A stretch of DNA of 64,000 nucleotides from Gemmataceae bacterium (GTDB lineage: Bacteria > Planctomycetota > Planctomycetia > Gemmatales > Gemmataceae): the NCBI GenBank assembly GCA_022842245.1, contig JALHPZ010000031.1, forward strand, positions 1 through 64,000, in the 5' to 3' direction. A program made the position numbers and the translations under genes. The notes under the pieces are model-generated. The model made no database searches and had not been told where the DNA came from. It saw only the letters and a program-made list of their open reading frames with translations. Position 1 is the first letter of the stretch. The number at the start of each line of letters is the position of its first letter. Positions 8,135 to 16,744 of the stretch are shown here, one piece after another.

Positions 8135-8587
8135 ATGTTCTCCCAGACGGTCGAGTATGCTCTCCGGGCCGTCGTCTACCTCGCGCAGAACCGGGGCAGC
8201 GCGGCCACGGAACAGGTCGCCGAAGCGACGAAGGTGCCGCCGGCGTACCTCGCGAAGGTGATGCAGGGCCTCGTGCGCGGCGGCATCGTCGTGAGCCGGC
8301 GCGGCGTCGGCGGCGGAGTCGCCCTCGCCCGCAAGCCCGAAGAGCTGACCGTCCTCGAAGTCGTCAACGCCGTCGACCCCATCGTCCGCATCCGCACCTG
8401 CCCGCTCGAATTATCCTCGCACGGCGCGAACCTCTGCCCCCTGCACCGCCGGCTGGACAACGCCCTTGCGATGGTGGAGGACGCCTTCCGCGCCACCACG
8501 CTGGCGGAGGTGTTGAGCGCCCCCGGCGAAAGCGTGCCGCTGTGCGACTTCCCGCCCGTGCAGCCGCTGACGAAGCGGAAACGGTGA
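8135..8587 (+). CDS. Rrf2 family transcriptional regulator
   Basis: A 150-residue winged-helix regulator with the family pattern MFSQTVEYALRAVVYLA, the recognition region VPPAYLAKVMQGLVRGGIV, and SRRGVGGGVALARKPEELTV. Cys89 and Cys101 lie where IscR and NsrR hold their Fe-S ligands, but the third clustered cysteine is missing; the next one is near residue 136. It may bind a cluster with an alternative ligand or sense thiols or redox state. The longer frame from 8054 is ignored because the ATG at 8135 gives the canonical start. Targets are unknown. Confidence 0.88.
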   Translation: MFSQTVEYALRAVVYLAQNRGSAATEQVAEATKVPPAYLAKVMQGLVRGGIVVSRRGVGGGVALARKPEELTVLEVVNAVDPIVRIRTCPLELSSHGANLCPLHRRLDNALAMVEDAFRATTLAEVLSAPGESVPLCDFPPVQPLTKRKR

Positions 8588-8697
8588 AGCCGCCACGACG
8601 AAGTGCGCGGGAGGCAACGCCCACCGTGCCACGCAAAACAGCGGTTCGCGAACCACCGGGTGGATGAGTTCGTTAGTTGTTTGGTCAGTGAGAACGA

Positions 8698-8991
8698 TTA
8701 GACACGATCACCTCTCGCCCAGCGGCCACACACCGTGCCCGCGAGGAGGGCCACCGTGGCTGAGACCAGCGTACCGCCACACCACCACTGTGCGAACATC
8801 CCGTCCGCATACAGCGCATTGTAGACCTCGTCCCGCGCGAGGTCGCGGGTAGCCCATGAGGCCACGGCCGTGCTGGCCACCAGACAAAGCGCGAACGCGC
8901 CAACAAACGCCAGGCACCCGACGAGGCTGCCGCGCAGGTCGGATTTCCGGTCGGACGGTTGGCGCAACGGTGGTCTCTCAGCTCCGGCCAT
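8698..8991 (-). CDS. Hypothetical small membrane protein with two predicted helices
   Basis: This 97-residue frame has two hydrophobic stretches, GSLVGCLAFVGAFALCLVAS (about 21-40) and GGTLVSATVALLAGTVCG (about 73-90), with charged ends. A G-rich stretch (GGGGGCG) sits before the ATG. The pattern fits an inner-membrane hairpin protein, but no family is recognised. Frames on the other strand are interrupted or implausible. The call is moderate because GC-rich DNA produces many false frames. Confidence 0.45.
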   Translation of the reverse strand: MAGAERPPLRQPSDRKSDLRGSLVGCLAFVGAFALCLVASTAVASWATRDLARDEVYNALYADGMFAQWWCGGTLVSATVALLAGTVCGRWARGDRV

Positions 8992-9331
8992 CTGCTACGC
9001 CCCCGGTGATCAAAAATCCCTGCATGCCGGATGCGTCGGCTACGTAAGCCGATGTCGCCTGCTTCTCCCAACCGGTGGCACGCGATGGATTCGACGCTCC
9101 CCATTCTGGCCGGCGATCCCGACGCATTCAACACAATACGCACGGCGAACCGGAACCTCCCGGCGTCAGCGGGACGTGTCTGTCCATCGAGACTTTAAGG
9201 ATCAACGAAAACACGTCGGGCTTACGCCGCGACGCTCATGAAATTGAGTTCTCCACATCGTCATTCATTTTACTTGACTTTTGTTCACTCATCTCGAATG
9301 CTCCGGCTAACTGGACTTCCGGAGAATTCCC
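8992..9331. other. 340-base stretch without a supported gene
   Basis: No convincing frame or repeat is seen. Near the end, TTGACT (9274-9279) lies 17 bases before AATGCT (9297-9302), a weak sigma-70-like site that could serve the gene at 9332. The segment 9242-9300 is less GC-rich than its surroundings. Confidence 0.4.
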
Positions 9332-9949
9332 ATGCTCGCGACCGCTCCTCAGCTTCACAACCGCATCGCCGGACAGTTCGCGCCGGCGCCGATCCCCGTG
9401 CCGGCCACGCCGGAGGGGAAGCAGGCCGCGTGGGGCGAAGCCGTCTTCGCGGCGGCGCTGTTCTACCAGTCGCAACTGGCACACCCGGACGAGCGCGTGG
9501 CCGAGCGGGCGGCGCGGGCGCTCTTCGATCTGGAGAAGACCCGCCTGCGCCACGGGCGCGATCTCGCGGGCGCCACGGAGCCGAAGGCGACGGACGACAC
9601 GGTGCGCGCACGCGACGACGATCGCCCGAAGCTGCCGACCAAGGCCGATGTCGAACGGCTCGGCACGATCGCCAAGCTGGCGATGGACTGCGACGCATTC
9701 GATGGACTCGACGACGACGACGAGGACGAGTTCGACCTGGACTCCCTGCCGCCGCCACAGACGGAGGAGGAGGCGGTCGAGGCCTTCGCGGCGACGCCGC
9801 TGTTCGCCCCGATCGTCGCGGCGGCACGCGACGAGTTGATCCGCGCGGGTCGGGATGCGTCCGAACCGAAGGCCGTGGCGCATGCGAAGGCAACGCTGCT
9901 GGCGAATCTGAAGCGCAGCATGGGAGCGGCCGCGGGGGCGCCGAAATGA
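9332..9949 (+). CDS. Hypothetical acidic protein
   Basis: A 205-residue soluble protein with an Ala-rich helical first half (EAVFAAALFYQSQLAHP, ERVAERAARALFDLEKTRLRH) and a very acidic central run (DDDDEDEFDLDSLPPP, about residues 128-145). It ends in another helical segment. There is no signal peptide, membrane helix or known motif. GGAGAA lies at a suitable distance before the ATG. Codon use matches the neighbours. It may be a lineage-specific protein, possibly linked to replication or phage-like helix-turn-helix systems, but nothing in the sequence shows it. Confidence 0.65.
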   Translation: MLATAPQLHNRIAGQFAPAPIPVPATPEGKQAAWGEAVFAAALFYQSQLAHPDERVAERAARALFDLEKTRLRHGRDLAGATEPKATDDTVRARDDDRPKLPTKADVERLGTIAKLAMDCDAFDGLDDDDEDEFDLDSLPPPQTEEEAVEAFAATPLFAPIVAAARDELIRAGRDASEPKAVAHAKATLLANLKRSMGAAAGAPK

Positions 9950-9975
9950 AAACGTGCCTGCCCCCGGCTCGCCCG

Positions 9976-10833
9976 TTATCGCGGGACGATTCCCCGGGCG
10001 ACGAGGATGAGGATCGCGAGGCCCAGCACCAGCCGATAGCCGACGAAGACAGCGGTCGAGTAGCGTTGAAGGAAGCGCATCAGCCACGCGATCGAGACAT
10101 AGCCGACGACGAACGACACCAGCGTGCCGACGAGCAGGTTCATCGCCTGGCGCTCGAAGTCGGCGTCGCCTTTCTTCAGCCAGTCGTAAAGGTCCTTCGC
10201 GCCGGCGGCGCCGATGGCGGGGATGGACATGAGGAACGAGAAGCGCGCCGCGGCGGGCCGGGCGAGGCCGAGGAACAGACATGCGGTGAGCGTGGTGCCG
10301 GAGCGCGAGCCGCCGGGCATGAGGGCGCACGCCTGGAACAGGCCCACAATCAGCGCGTCGAGCCAACTCAGATCGGTCTCGGTTCTCGGCGGGGCCGTGC
10401 GCCGTTTCGCCCACCATTCCGAGGCGGCCAGCACGAGCGCGAAGACGATGGAGACGAGGGCGATGGCGGTTGGGTTGTAGAACTGCGCCTTGATCTTCGA
10501 GCCGAACGCCGCGCCGACGACCAACGCGGGGATGGTCGCGACGAGGACGAGCTTCGCGAGCCGGCCGTCGGGCGTCGTCGAACCGACGATGCGACCGGTC
10601 CGCAGGTCGGCGCCGAGGCCCGCGATCATTCGCACGATTTCGGGCCGGAAGTACAGCACGACGGCGGCGAGCGTGCCGAGTTGGATGACGACCGTGATCG
10701 GATCGTTCGCCAATTCCTCGCGCGTGCGGCCGAACCATTCCTGGACGAGCACGAGGTGGGCCGTGCTGCTGATCGGCAGGAATTCGGTGAGGCCCTGCAC
10801 GAGGCCGAGGACGGCGGCTTGCCAGAGCGGCAT
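9976..10833 (-). CDS. uppP: Undecaprenyl-diphosphatase UppP (BacA)
   Basis: A 285-residue polytopic membrane enzyme. Both signature motifs are present: GLVQGLTEFLPISSTAHLV near the start (catalytic Glu and Ser region) and ALMPGGSRSGTT at about residue 170 (the conserved Arg). It removes a phosphate from undecaprenyl diphosphate to recycle the lipid carrier for cell wall and surface polysaccharide synthesis. The length is normal for the family. The gene is divergent from mnmA with an 80-base gap between the starts. Confidence 0.95.
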   Translation of the reverse strand: MPLWQAAVLGLVQGLTEFLPISSTAHLVLVQEWFGRTREELANDPITVVIQLGTLAAVVLYFRPEIVRMIAGLGADLRTGRIVGSTTPDGRLAKLVLVATIPALVVGAAFGSKIKAQFYNPTAIALVSIVFALVLAASEWWAKRRTAPPRTETDLSWLDALIVGLFQACALMPGGSRSGTTLTACLFLGLARPAAARFSFLMSIPAIGAAGAKDLYDWLKKGDADFERQAMNLLVGTLVSFVVGYVSIAWLMRFLQRYSTAVFVGYRLVLGLAILILVARGIVPR

Positions 10834-10913
10834 GAAGGCGATTCCTTTCCGGTGCGGCCCCGAACACTTTACGGGCCGAATCCTCTAAACTGTAGTATCC
10901 GGAGGATGACTCG

Positions 10914-12005
10914 ATGGCGGCGCGCGTGGTGTTGGCGATGAGCGGCGGGGTGGACAGCTCCGCGTCGGCGGTCCTGCTGAAGCGGCAGGGCTACGACGTG
11001 CTGGGCCTGTTCATGCGCACCGGCTCGCACACCGACGAACAGGATGCCCGCCGCGACAACAAGAAGGGCTGTTGCTCGGCCATCGACGCCGGGGACGCCC
11101 GCCGCGTCGCGGACCGGCTGGACATTCCGTTCTACGCGCTCGATTTCGAGCACGAGTTCAATCAGATCATCGACTACTTCGCGGACGAGTACCTGAAGGG
11201 CCGCACGCCGAACCCGTGCGTGGTGTGCAACAACTGGCTGAAGTTCGGCCAGCTCTGGCAGTTCGGGAAGAAGCTCGGCGCGGACTTCATCGCGACGGGG
11301 CACTACGCGCAGGTGGTGAAGGGGCCGGACGGCCGCAACGAGCTGCACAAGGGTGCCGACCCGGACAAGGACCAGAGCTACGTTCTGCACGGCATCAAGC
11401 GGGAGGTCCTCGATCACCTGCTCTTCCCGGTCGGCGGTTATTTGAAGCCGCAAATTCGGGAGATCGCGGCCGAGGCCGGGTTGGCGGGCGTGGCGACGAA
11501 GCCGGACAGCGTGGAGATCTGCTTCGTGCCGAGCGGGAACCACGTGGATGTGGTGCGCGGCCGGCGGCCAAACGCGAACAAGGTCGGCGCGATCGTGGCA
11601 TCGGATGGCACGGTGCTGGGCGAACACGACGGCATCGACCGGTTCACCGTCGGCCAGCGGAAGGGCCTCGGCGTCGGCGGCGGCGGGACGAAGCGGTTCG
11701 TGCTGGAACTGGTGCCGGAATCGAACACCGTCGTCGTCGGCGACGAATCGGAATTGCTGTCGGACGGCCTCGTCGCGTCGCGCATCAACTGGCTGATCGA
11801 TCCGCCGACGGAGCCGATCGCAACGACGACCAAGATCCGCTATCGGCACGCCGGCAGCCCCGCGACGGTGACGGCGACCGCCGACGGCGGCGCGATCGTG
11901 CGCTTCGACGAACCGCAATCCGCCGTGACGCCGGGGCAGGCGGTTACCTTCTACGATGGCCCCCGCGTGCTGGGAGGCGGATGGATCGAACAGCCGATCG
12001 CCTGA
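10914..12005 (+). CDS. mnmA: tRNA-specific 2-thiouridylase MnmA
   Basis: The 363-residue enzyme begins with the PP-loop VVLAMSGGVDSS that activates tRNA U34 with ATP. The catalytic cysteines are in NPCVVCNNWLKFG (about residue 103) and SVEICFVPSGNH (about residue 203). The DQSYVLHGIKREVL segment and C-terminal beta domain follow the family. It makes the 2-thio group of wobble uridine in tRNAs for Lys, Glu and Gln, using sulfur passed from a desulfurase. GGAGG precedes the ATG closely. Length and domain order are normal. Confidence 0.96.
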   Translation: MAARVVLAMSGGVDSSASAVLLKRQGYDVLGLFMRTGSHTDEQDARRDNKKGCCSAIDAGDARRVADRLDIPFYALDFEHEFNQIIDYFADEYLKGRTPNPCVVCNNWLKFGQLWQFGKKLGADFIATGHYAQVVKGPDGRNELHKGADPDKDQSYVLHGIKREVLDHLLFPVGGYLKPQIREIAAEAGLAGVATKPDSVEICFVPSGNHVDVVRGRRPNANKVGAIVASDGTVLGEHDGIDRFTVGQRKGLGVGGGGTKRFVLELVPESNTVVVGDESELLSDGLVASRINWLIDPPTEPIATTTKIRYRHAGSPATVTATADGGAIVRFDEPQSAVTPGQAVTFYDGPRVLGGGWIEQPIA

Positions 12006-12070
12006 GTTCCGCTTGACCGATCGCGCGAAATCCATCACGTTATGGCGTTATCGGACACGGAGGTCCCGCC

Positions 12071-13282
12071 ATGCGCCGCTTGTTTCCATTCGTACTTCCC
12101 GTCCTGGCACTGCCCGCGTTCGCGCAGGAGCCGCCGGCGCTGCTGCCGCCGAGCATCACGGGGGCGACCGCGCCGGCACCGGTGATTCCCGCCGCCGCGA
12201 GCGTGGCGAAGCCGCCGGCGATCCAGCGATTTCAGAATCTCAAGAATCTGCCGCCCGAAACGGCCAGCGCCGTCCTCGGTCTGCGCGCCGGGGCCGACTG
12301 GCTCGCCCAGCGGCAGCAGCCGCACGGGCGCTTTCTGTTCGGCGTCAATCCGGCGCTGCGCGCGCCGCTTGAGGGCGACAGCGATTTCCGGCAGGCGCTC
12401 GCGACGTGGTCGGTCTGCCAGGCGGCCGCGTTCACCGGCGATGAGAAGCTGGCGGCGAGCGGCGCCCAGTCGGTTCTGGGCTTGCTGACGCAGACGAAGG
12501 AACCGCAAGGTCCACAGGCCATCGGCTTCGCCGCGGCGCTCGCCTTGGCGATCCAGGCGCTGCCGACGGCCGACGCCCGGCTCCGCGCCGAGGCGGACCG
12601 GTTGACGGGGTACCTGGCCGGGCAGCTCCGGGCCAACGGCTCCTTCGCGATCGACGCAACCGATGCCGAGAGCCTGCACGCCGTCCCTGGTCTGGCATTG
12701 CAGGCGATGGCGCAAGCGAACGCGCCGGCCGATGCGATCAACCGCTCGCTGGCGTATTACCGGACGAAGTTCAAGGAATCTCCGCACGCCGTGGCGGCCG
12801 GCACGCTGATCCCCGCGGCGGTCGAGTTCGTCCTGCGTACGAAGGACGCGAATGCGGCGGCCTTCGCCTTCGAAATGGCCGACTGGCTCTGCCACGCGCA
12901 ATACGGCAAACTGGACGCGAAGCAGATCCTCTGGGCCGGCGGGTTTCGAACGGATTCCGGCAGTCTGCCGAAAGAACCGGGCTATGAATCGGCGCACGCG
13001 GCGCGCGGGCTGGCGGCGGCGTGCCAGCTCATCCGTCAGGCCGTGCCCGATCTCCAACGCTATCCGAAATACCGGACGGCGACCGTGGACGCCCTGGGCT
13101 TCGTTCGCGGTTTGCAATACACGCTGGAAAGCACTACGCACTTTTCCGCCGATTTCCGCACGCAATACCTGCTGGGCGGATGCCGGACCGCCCTGACCGA
13201 CGGGAATCTCCGCATCGATGCCACGGCCCTGTCGACCCTCGCCTTTCAACGGTTTCTGGAAAGCGGCGCCGACCAGCCCTAA
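12071..13282 (+). CDS. Exported alpha-helical protein of unknown function
   Basis: A 403-residue protein with a signal peptide, RLFPFVLPVLALPAFAQE, cleaved after AFA. The mature part is rich in Ala-containing helices with regularly spaced segments such as GLRAGADWLAQRQQPHGRFLFG and ARGLAAACQLIRQAVPDL. This resembles the alpha/alpha-toroid of squalene-cyclase-like repeat proteins (compare the gene at 58163), although the QW-type repeats are not clear. CGGAGG stands before the start. Its role is probably periplasmic. The next gene, fabH, follows after 132 bases. Confidence 0.7.
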   Translation: MRRLFPFVLPVLALPAFAQEPPALLPPSITGATAPAPVIPAAASVAKPPAIQRFQNLKNLPPETASAVLGLRAGADWLAQRQQPHGRFLFGVNPALRAPLEGDSDFRQALATWSVCQAAAFTGDEKLAASGAQSVLGLLTQTKEPQGPQAIGFAAALALAIQALPTADARLRAEADRLTGYLAGQLRANGSFAIDATDAESLHAVPGLALQAMAQANAPADAINRSLAYYRTKFKESPHAVAAGTLIPAAVEFVLRTKDANAAAFAFEMADWLCHAQYGKLDAKQILWAGGFRTDSGSLPKEPGYESAHAARGLAAACQLIRQAVPDLQRYPKYRTATVDALGFVRGLQYTLESTTHFSADFRTQYLLGGCRTALTDGNLRIDATALSTLAFQRFLESGADQP

Positions 13283-13414
13283 TGCGGCGCAGGAAAAACC
13301 CCGGCCGTTTTCTATAATGGGTAGGCCGGTTTCCTTCCCTGGTTCCCATCCGAATTCCGCGGTCCGAATTCGCCCATGCACCATCCCCTGCCGCGGCCGA
13401 AGTGCAAATCCCTG

Positions 13415-14407
13415 ATGGGAATCCGCATTGCCGGAACGGGCAAGTACCTGCCGGAAGTCGTCGTTACCAACGCGGACCTGTTCGATCGCCTGAATTTCGC
13501 CGCGCGCGGCTACAACGCCGAATGGATCGAGCAGCGCACCGGCATTCAGGAGCGCCGGCACTGTCGGCCCGAGCAGGCCACGTCCGACCTTTGCGTCGAA
13601 GCGGCGAACGATTGCTTCGCCAAGACCGGCTACGGCCCGAAGGACATCGACCTCCTCGTCCTCGGCACCTTTTCGCCGGACATGACCTTCCCGTCCACGG
13701 CGGCGATGGTGCAGGACCGGCTGAAGATCTCCGCGCCGGCGATCGAAGTCGAGGCCGCCTGCGCCGGCTTCGTGTACGCGCTGGTGACGGCGGCGGCGTA
13801 TGTCGCCAGCGGCGCCAGCGACCGCGCGCTCGTCATCGGCGGCGACGCCAACTCGCGCATCGTGAACCCGACCGACCCGAAAATCTTCCCCCTGTTCGGC
13901 GATGGGGCCGGTGCCGTGATCCTCGAGAAAGGCGAGCCGCATCAGGGGATTCTTGCCTATAGCATGGGGGCCGACGGCAGCGGCGGCGGCATGCTCTGCC
14001 GGCCCGCCGGCGGCAGCGCGATGGAACTCACGCCCGAAGTCCTCGCCGCCGGCAAGCACTACATGCACATGGACGGTCAGGGGGTCTACCGCTGGGCCGT
14101 CGAGATCCTCCGCGATACCGTCCACGACGTGCTCGCCGCCGCGAAGAAGACCACCGACGACCTCGCCCTCATCATCCCGCACCAGGCGAACATCCGCATC
14201 ATCGAGCAGTCGCTCAACAAGTTCCTGAAGATTCCGCACGAGAAGGTCTTCAACAACATGGACCGGTACGGCAACACGTCGGCCGGATCCATCCCCATCG
14301 CGCTCGACGAGGCGCTCGCCGCCGGCAAGCTGAACCGCGGCGAACTGCTGCTGGTCAGCGGCTTCGGCGCGGGTCTCGCCTGGGGCACCGCCCTCGTGCG
14401 CTGGTAG
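13415..14407 (+). CDS. fabH: Beta-ketoacyl-ACP synthase III FabH
   Basis: The enzyme condenses acetyl-CoA with malonyl-ACP to start fatty acid synthesis. The catalytic triad is visible: Cys in EVEAACAGFVYA, His in LIIPHQANIRI, and Asn in RYGNTSAGSIPIA. The ATG at 13415 gives the usual start MGIRIAGTGKYLPE (330 residues); an in-frame ATG at 13376 would add 13 residues that do not resemble the family. A TATAAT box at 13313-13318 upstream could be a -10 element, but no good -35 is seen. No other fab genes are adjacent. A related ketoacyl synthase acting on another acyl chain is possible. Confidence 0.92.
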   Translation: MGIRIAGTGKYLPEVVVTNADLFDRLNFAARGYNAEWIEQRTGIQERRHCRPEQATSDLCVEAANDCFAKTGYGPKDIDLLVLGTFSPDMTFPSTAAMVQDRLKISAPAIEVEAACAGFVYALVTAAAYVASGASDRALVIGGDANSRIVNPTDPKIFPLFGDGAGAVILEKGEPHQGILAYSMGADGSGGGMLCRPAGGSAMELTPEVLAAGKHYMHMDGQGVYRWAVEILRDTVHDVLAAAKKTTDDLALIIPHQANIRIIEQSLNKFLKIPHEKVFNNMDRYGNTSAGSIPIALDEALAAGKLNRGELLLVSGFGAGLAWGTALVRW

Positions 14408-14425
14408 CCCCGTCAGGAGGACGAC

Positions 14426-14638
14426 ATGGCCGAACACCGACCGCTCCCGCCGGACGACGGCGACCCGTGGACGATCCCGCTGCACGGCGCCGTCGTGCCG
14501 CTCCCGCCGACCGCCGACGTGCCCGCGCCCGCCCCCGTCGCGGACACGCCGGACGGCGATGCGATCCTCGGCTTCCCCGGCGCCGACGACGTGCCGTCGG
14601 ACGTCGGCTTCCACCCCCGCCTGCGCCGTTCGGCGTGA
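14426..14638 (+). CDS. Hypothetical small Pro/Asp-rich protein
   Basis: A 70-residue frame begins 18 bases after fabH, with an excellent AGGAGG site 6 bases before the ATG. The product is soluble, rich in Pro, Asp and Ala, and has no known motif. The ribosome site and codon use support a real gene, probably co-transcribed with fabH. Its function is not known. Confidence 0.55.
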   Translation: MAEHRPLPPDDGDPWTIPLHGAVVPLPPTADVPAPAPVADTPDGDAILGFPGADDVPSDVGFHPRLRRSA

Positions 14639-14648
14639 TGAAATCGCT

Positions 14649-14750
14649 TTCACCGCGGAGATCGCGGAGGACGCGGAGACGAGAAAATGATCAGAATGAA
14701 AACAGTCTTTGGGTTTTCCCTCTGCGTTCTCTGCGTTCTCGGCGGTGAAC
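14649..14750. repeat. Dispersed inverted-repeat element (CACCGCGGAGGACGC type), copy 1
   Basis: The left arm (TTCACCGCGGAG at 14649, continuing to about 14687) and right arm (about 14715-14750, ending GGCGGTGAA) are imperfect inverted repeats of about 36 bases built of GCAGAGAAC/GCGGAGGAC-like units. A second element of the same kind is at 17706-17782. The right arm here is translated as part of the signal peptide of the gene at 14687. Confidence 0.7.
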
Positions 14751-16267
14751 TTGTTGCCGCACCGCCGACGCTGACCTCGCTGTTCCCCGCCGGCGGACAA
14801 GTCGGACAGACCGTCGAATTCACCGCGTCCGGGTCGTTCGACAAATGGCCGGTCTCCGCATGGGCGAGCGATCCGAACGTCGCGCTGTCACCCGGCAAGG
14901 ACAAGGGAAAGTTCACGGCGACGATCGCGCCGAACGCGAAGCCCGGACCCGTCTGGATTCGCCTGCACGACGCCAGCGGTGCCAGCCCGTTGCGGCCGTT
15001 CGTGCTCGGCGTTCTGCCCGAAATCGCCGAAGCGGAGCCGAACGACGACGTGGCCAAGGCGCAAGCGATCGACCGCTCGTGCGTCGTCAACGGCAAGCTC
15101 GGCCGCTCCGGCGACGTCGACGTCTTCGCCGTCAAGCTTTCCAAGGGGCAGACGCTCGTCGCGACCCTCGTGGCGAACCACGTCCTCCGCTCGCCGATGG
15201 ACGCGGTGATGCAAGTCGTCTCGCCCGACGGTTTCGTCCTCGATCAGAACCACGATCACCGCGGCCTCGACCCGCAACTCGCGTTCACCGCCCCGAAGGA
15301 CGGCGCGTACCGCGTCCGCATCTTCGCCTTCCCCTCGCAGCCGGACAGCAGTATCCGCCACTTCGGTTCCGACCTCTGCGTGTACCGGCTGACGCTGTCG
15401 ACCGCCGGTTACGAAGACTTCCCGATCCCGCTCGCGATCCAGAACGGATCGGGCGCGAAGCCCAAGGCCACCGGCTGGAACCTGGCGATCGCGCCGCTCG
15501 TGCCGAGCGCCGTCGCGGTACGCGAGGAATCGTTCGCGTGCTACGACTTCACGGCCGCGAAACCGGCGGCGGCGCTCGTGCCGCCCTTCGCAGCCACCGG
15601 CCGGATCGCCGAAGCGGGGGCGGTGAACGCGATCCCGGTGAAGCTGACGAAGGGCAAGCCGATCGCGGTGCAGATCGAGAGCCGGGCGCTGGAACTGCCG
15701 CTGACGCCGGTGCTGCGATTGCTGGACGAATCGGGGGCCGTTCTGGCGAAGGCGGAGCCGGCGCGGCCGAACGCCGATTGCGAATTGAACTACTCCCCCA
15801 CGAAGGACCATACCGCGACGCTCGAAGTGCGCGATCTGTACCGCGCCGGCGGCGAGCGCTTCGTTTACCGCGTGCGGGTCGTCCACCCGGAACCCGACGC
15901 CGACCTGACGGTCGCGGCCGACCGCTTCGCGCTCGCGCCGGGCACGCCGCTGGAGATTCCCGTGACGGTCGCGCGCAAGGCCGGCTTCAAGGGCGTGCTG
16001 GAATTGAAGGCCGAGGGGCTGCCGCCCGAAGTGACGGCGACGAGCGTGCCGGGCAAGGACGACAAGACGCTGACGCTGAAACTGTCGACGGAAGCGAAGG
16101 CGATCTCGAAGCCGTTCCGCATCGTCGCCGTCGCAAAGGACGTGCCGACGTTCACGCGGCCCGTCCGCGCCGCGCTCGCCGACTTCGAGACCACCACCGC
16201 CGACCTCTGGCTGACCGTCGGCAGCGACGCCAAAGTCGCCCCGCCGACGCCGAAGAAGAAAAAGTGA
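14687..16267 (+). CDS. Exported PPC/beta-sandwich repeat protein
   Basis: A 526-residue protein with a signal peptide (MIRMKTVFGFSLCVLC, cleavage near LVA-APP). Residues 27-105 resemble an IPT-like sandwich (LTSLFPAGGQVGQTVEF). Then comes a pre-peptidase C-terminal type domain with AEAEPNDDVAKAQAI, NGKLGRSGDVDVFAVKLSKG, and DGAYRVRIFA. The C-terminal half has further sandwich domains and ends in a basic KKKK. Such proteins are common in planctomycetes and lie at the cell surface or in the periplasm; the function is unknown. The signal peptide coding sequence overlaps the dispersed repeat at 14649-14750. The same architecture recurs in the gene at 37982. Confidence 0.78.
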   Translation: MIRMKTVFGFSLCVLCVLGGELVAAPPTLTSLFPAGGQVGQTVEFTASGSFDKWPVSAWASDPNVALSPGKDKGKFTATIAPNAKPGPVWIRLHDASGASPLRPFVLGVLPEIAEAEPNDDVAKAQAIDRSCVVNGKLGRSGDVDVFAVKLSKGQTLVATLVANHVLRSPMDAVMQVVSPDGFVLDQNHDHRGLDPQLAFTAPKDGAYRVRIFAFPSQPDSSIRHFGSDLCVYRLTLSTAGYEDFPIPLAIQNGSGAKPKATGWNLAIAPLVPSAVAVREESFACYDFTAAKPAAALVPPFAATGRIAEAGAVNAIPVKLTKGKPIAVQIESRALELPLTPVLRLLDESGAVLAKAEPARPNADCELNYSPTKDHTATLEVRDLYRAGGERFVYRVRVVHPEPDADLTVAADRFALAPGTPLEIPVTVARKAGFKGVLELKAEGLPPEVTATSVPGKDDKTLTLKLSTEAKAISKPFRIVAVAKDVPTFTRPVRAALADFETTTADLWLTVGSDAKVAPPTPKKKK

Positions 16268-16291
16268 CGACGGCGACATAGAACGAACCGC

Positions 16292-16744
16292 ATGACTCCG
16301 ACGACGGAATTCCCCCAGCTGCTGGAACGCGCGCTCGCGGAAGCCCAGGCCGGCACGCGCGACCTCGTCGAGCGGTTCTCCCTCGCGACCTTCCCCGCCT
16401 ACGAACTCGACCTCCCGAATGCCCGCCTCGGCTTCGCCGACGGCGACAAACGCCTGTACGTACCGATCCAGGTGCTCGGCATCCACCACGCCGATGCGAA
16501 CGAATGGCAATGGGCGTGGGACGATGCCGCGGTGCCGGACCGCCTGACGCGCAGCGCCCGCGAAGCGCTCGCCTGGGGCCGCCTGAACGGCATCGCCCCG
16601 CTCCTGAACCCCCGCGTTCCCGCCAACCCCGACGACTGCTGGCGCTTCGCCGCTTTCGCCGCCCGCCTCACCGGCTGGCCCGCGCTCTACTCGGTTCCCA
16701 CCCTCGGCCGCACGACCTACCTCGCCTTCGGAATCCCCGCATGA
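16292..16744 (+). CDS. Hypothetical 150-residue protein next to the dehydratase gene
   Basis: The protein is soluble and Trp-rich (EWQWAWDD, CWRFAAFAARLTGWPALYSVP). The pattern of a mid-protein W-x-W-A-W and a late Trp/Tyr segment recalls DUF6882-like proteins, but that is only an impression. There is no signal peptide or membrane helix. Its last four bases overlap the start of the next gene (ATGA at 16741-16744), so the two are translationally coupled. Confidence 0.65.
   Translation: MTPTTEFPQLLERALAEAQAGTRDLVERFSLATFPAYELDLPNARLGFADGDKRLYVPIQVLGIHHADANEWQWAWDDAAVPDRLTRSAREALAWGRLNGIAPLLNPRVPANPDDCWRFAAFAARLTGWPALYSVPTLGRTTYLAFGIPA

Noticed and set aside
9085..9198. A 37-codon frame starting MDSTLPILAGDPDAFN
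   Set aside because: No ribosome site, no motif and non-typical composition; likely chance.
13290..13318. A TATAAT box as the fabH promoter
   Set aside because: The -10 is perfect, but no -35 is found at 16-18 bases; kept only as a remark in the fabH entry.
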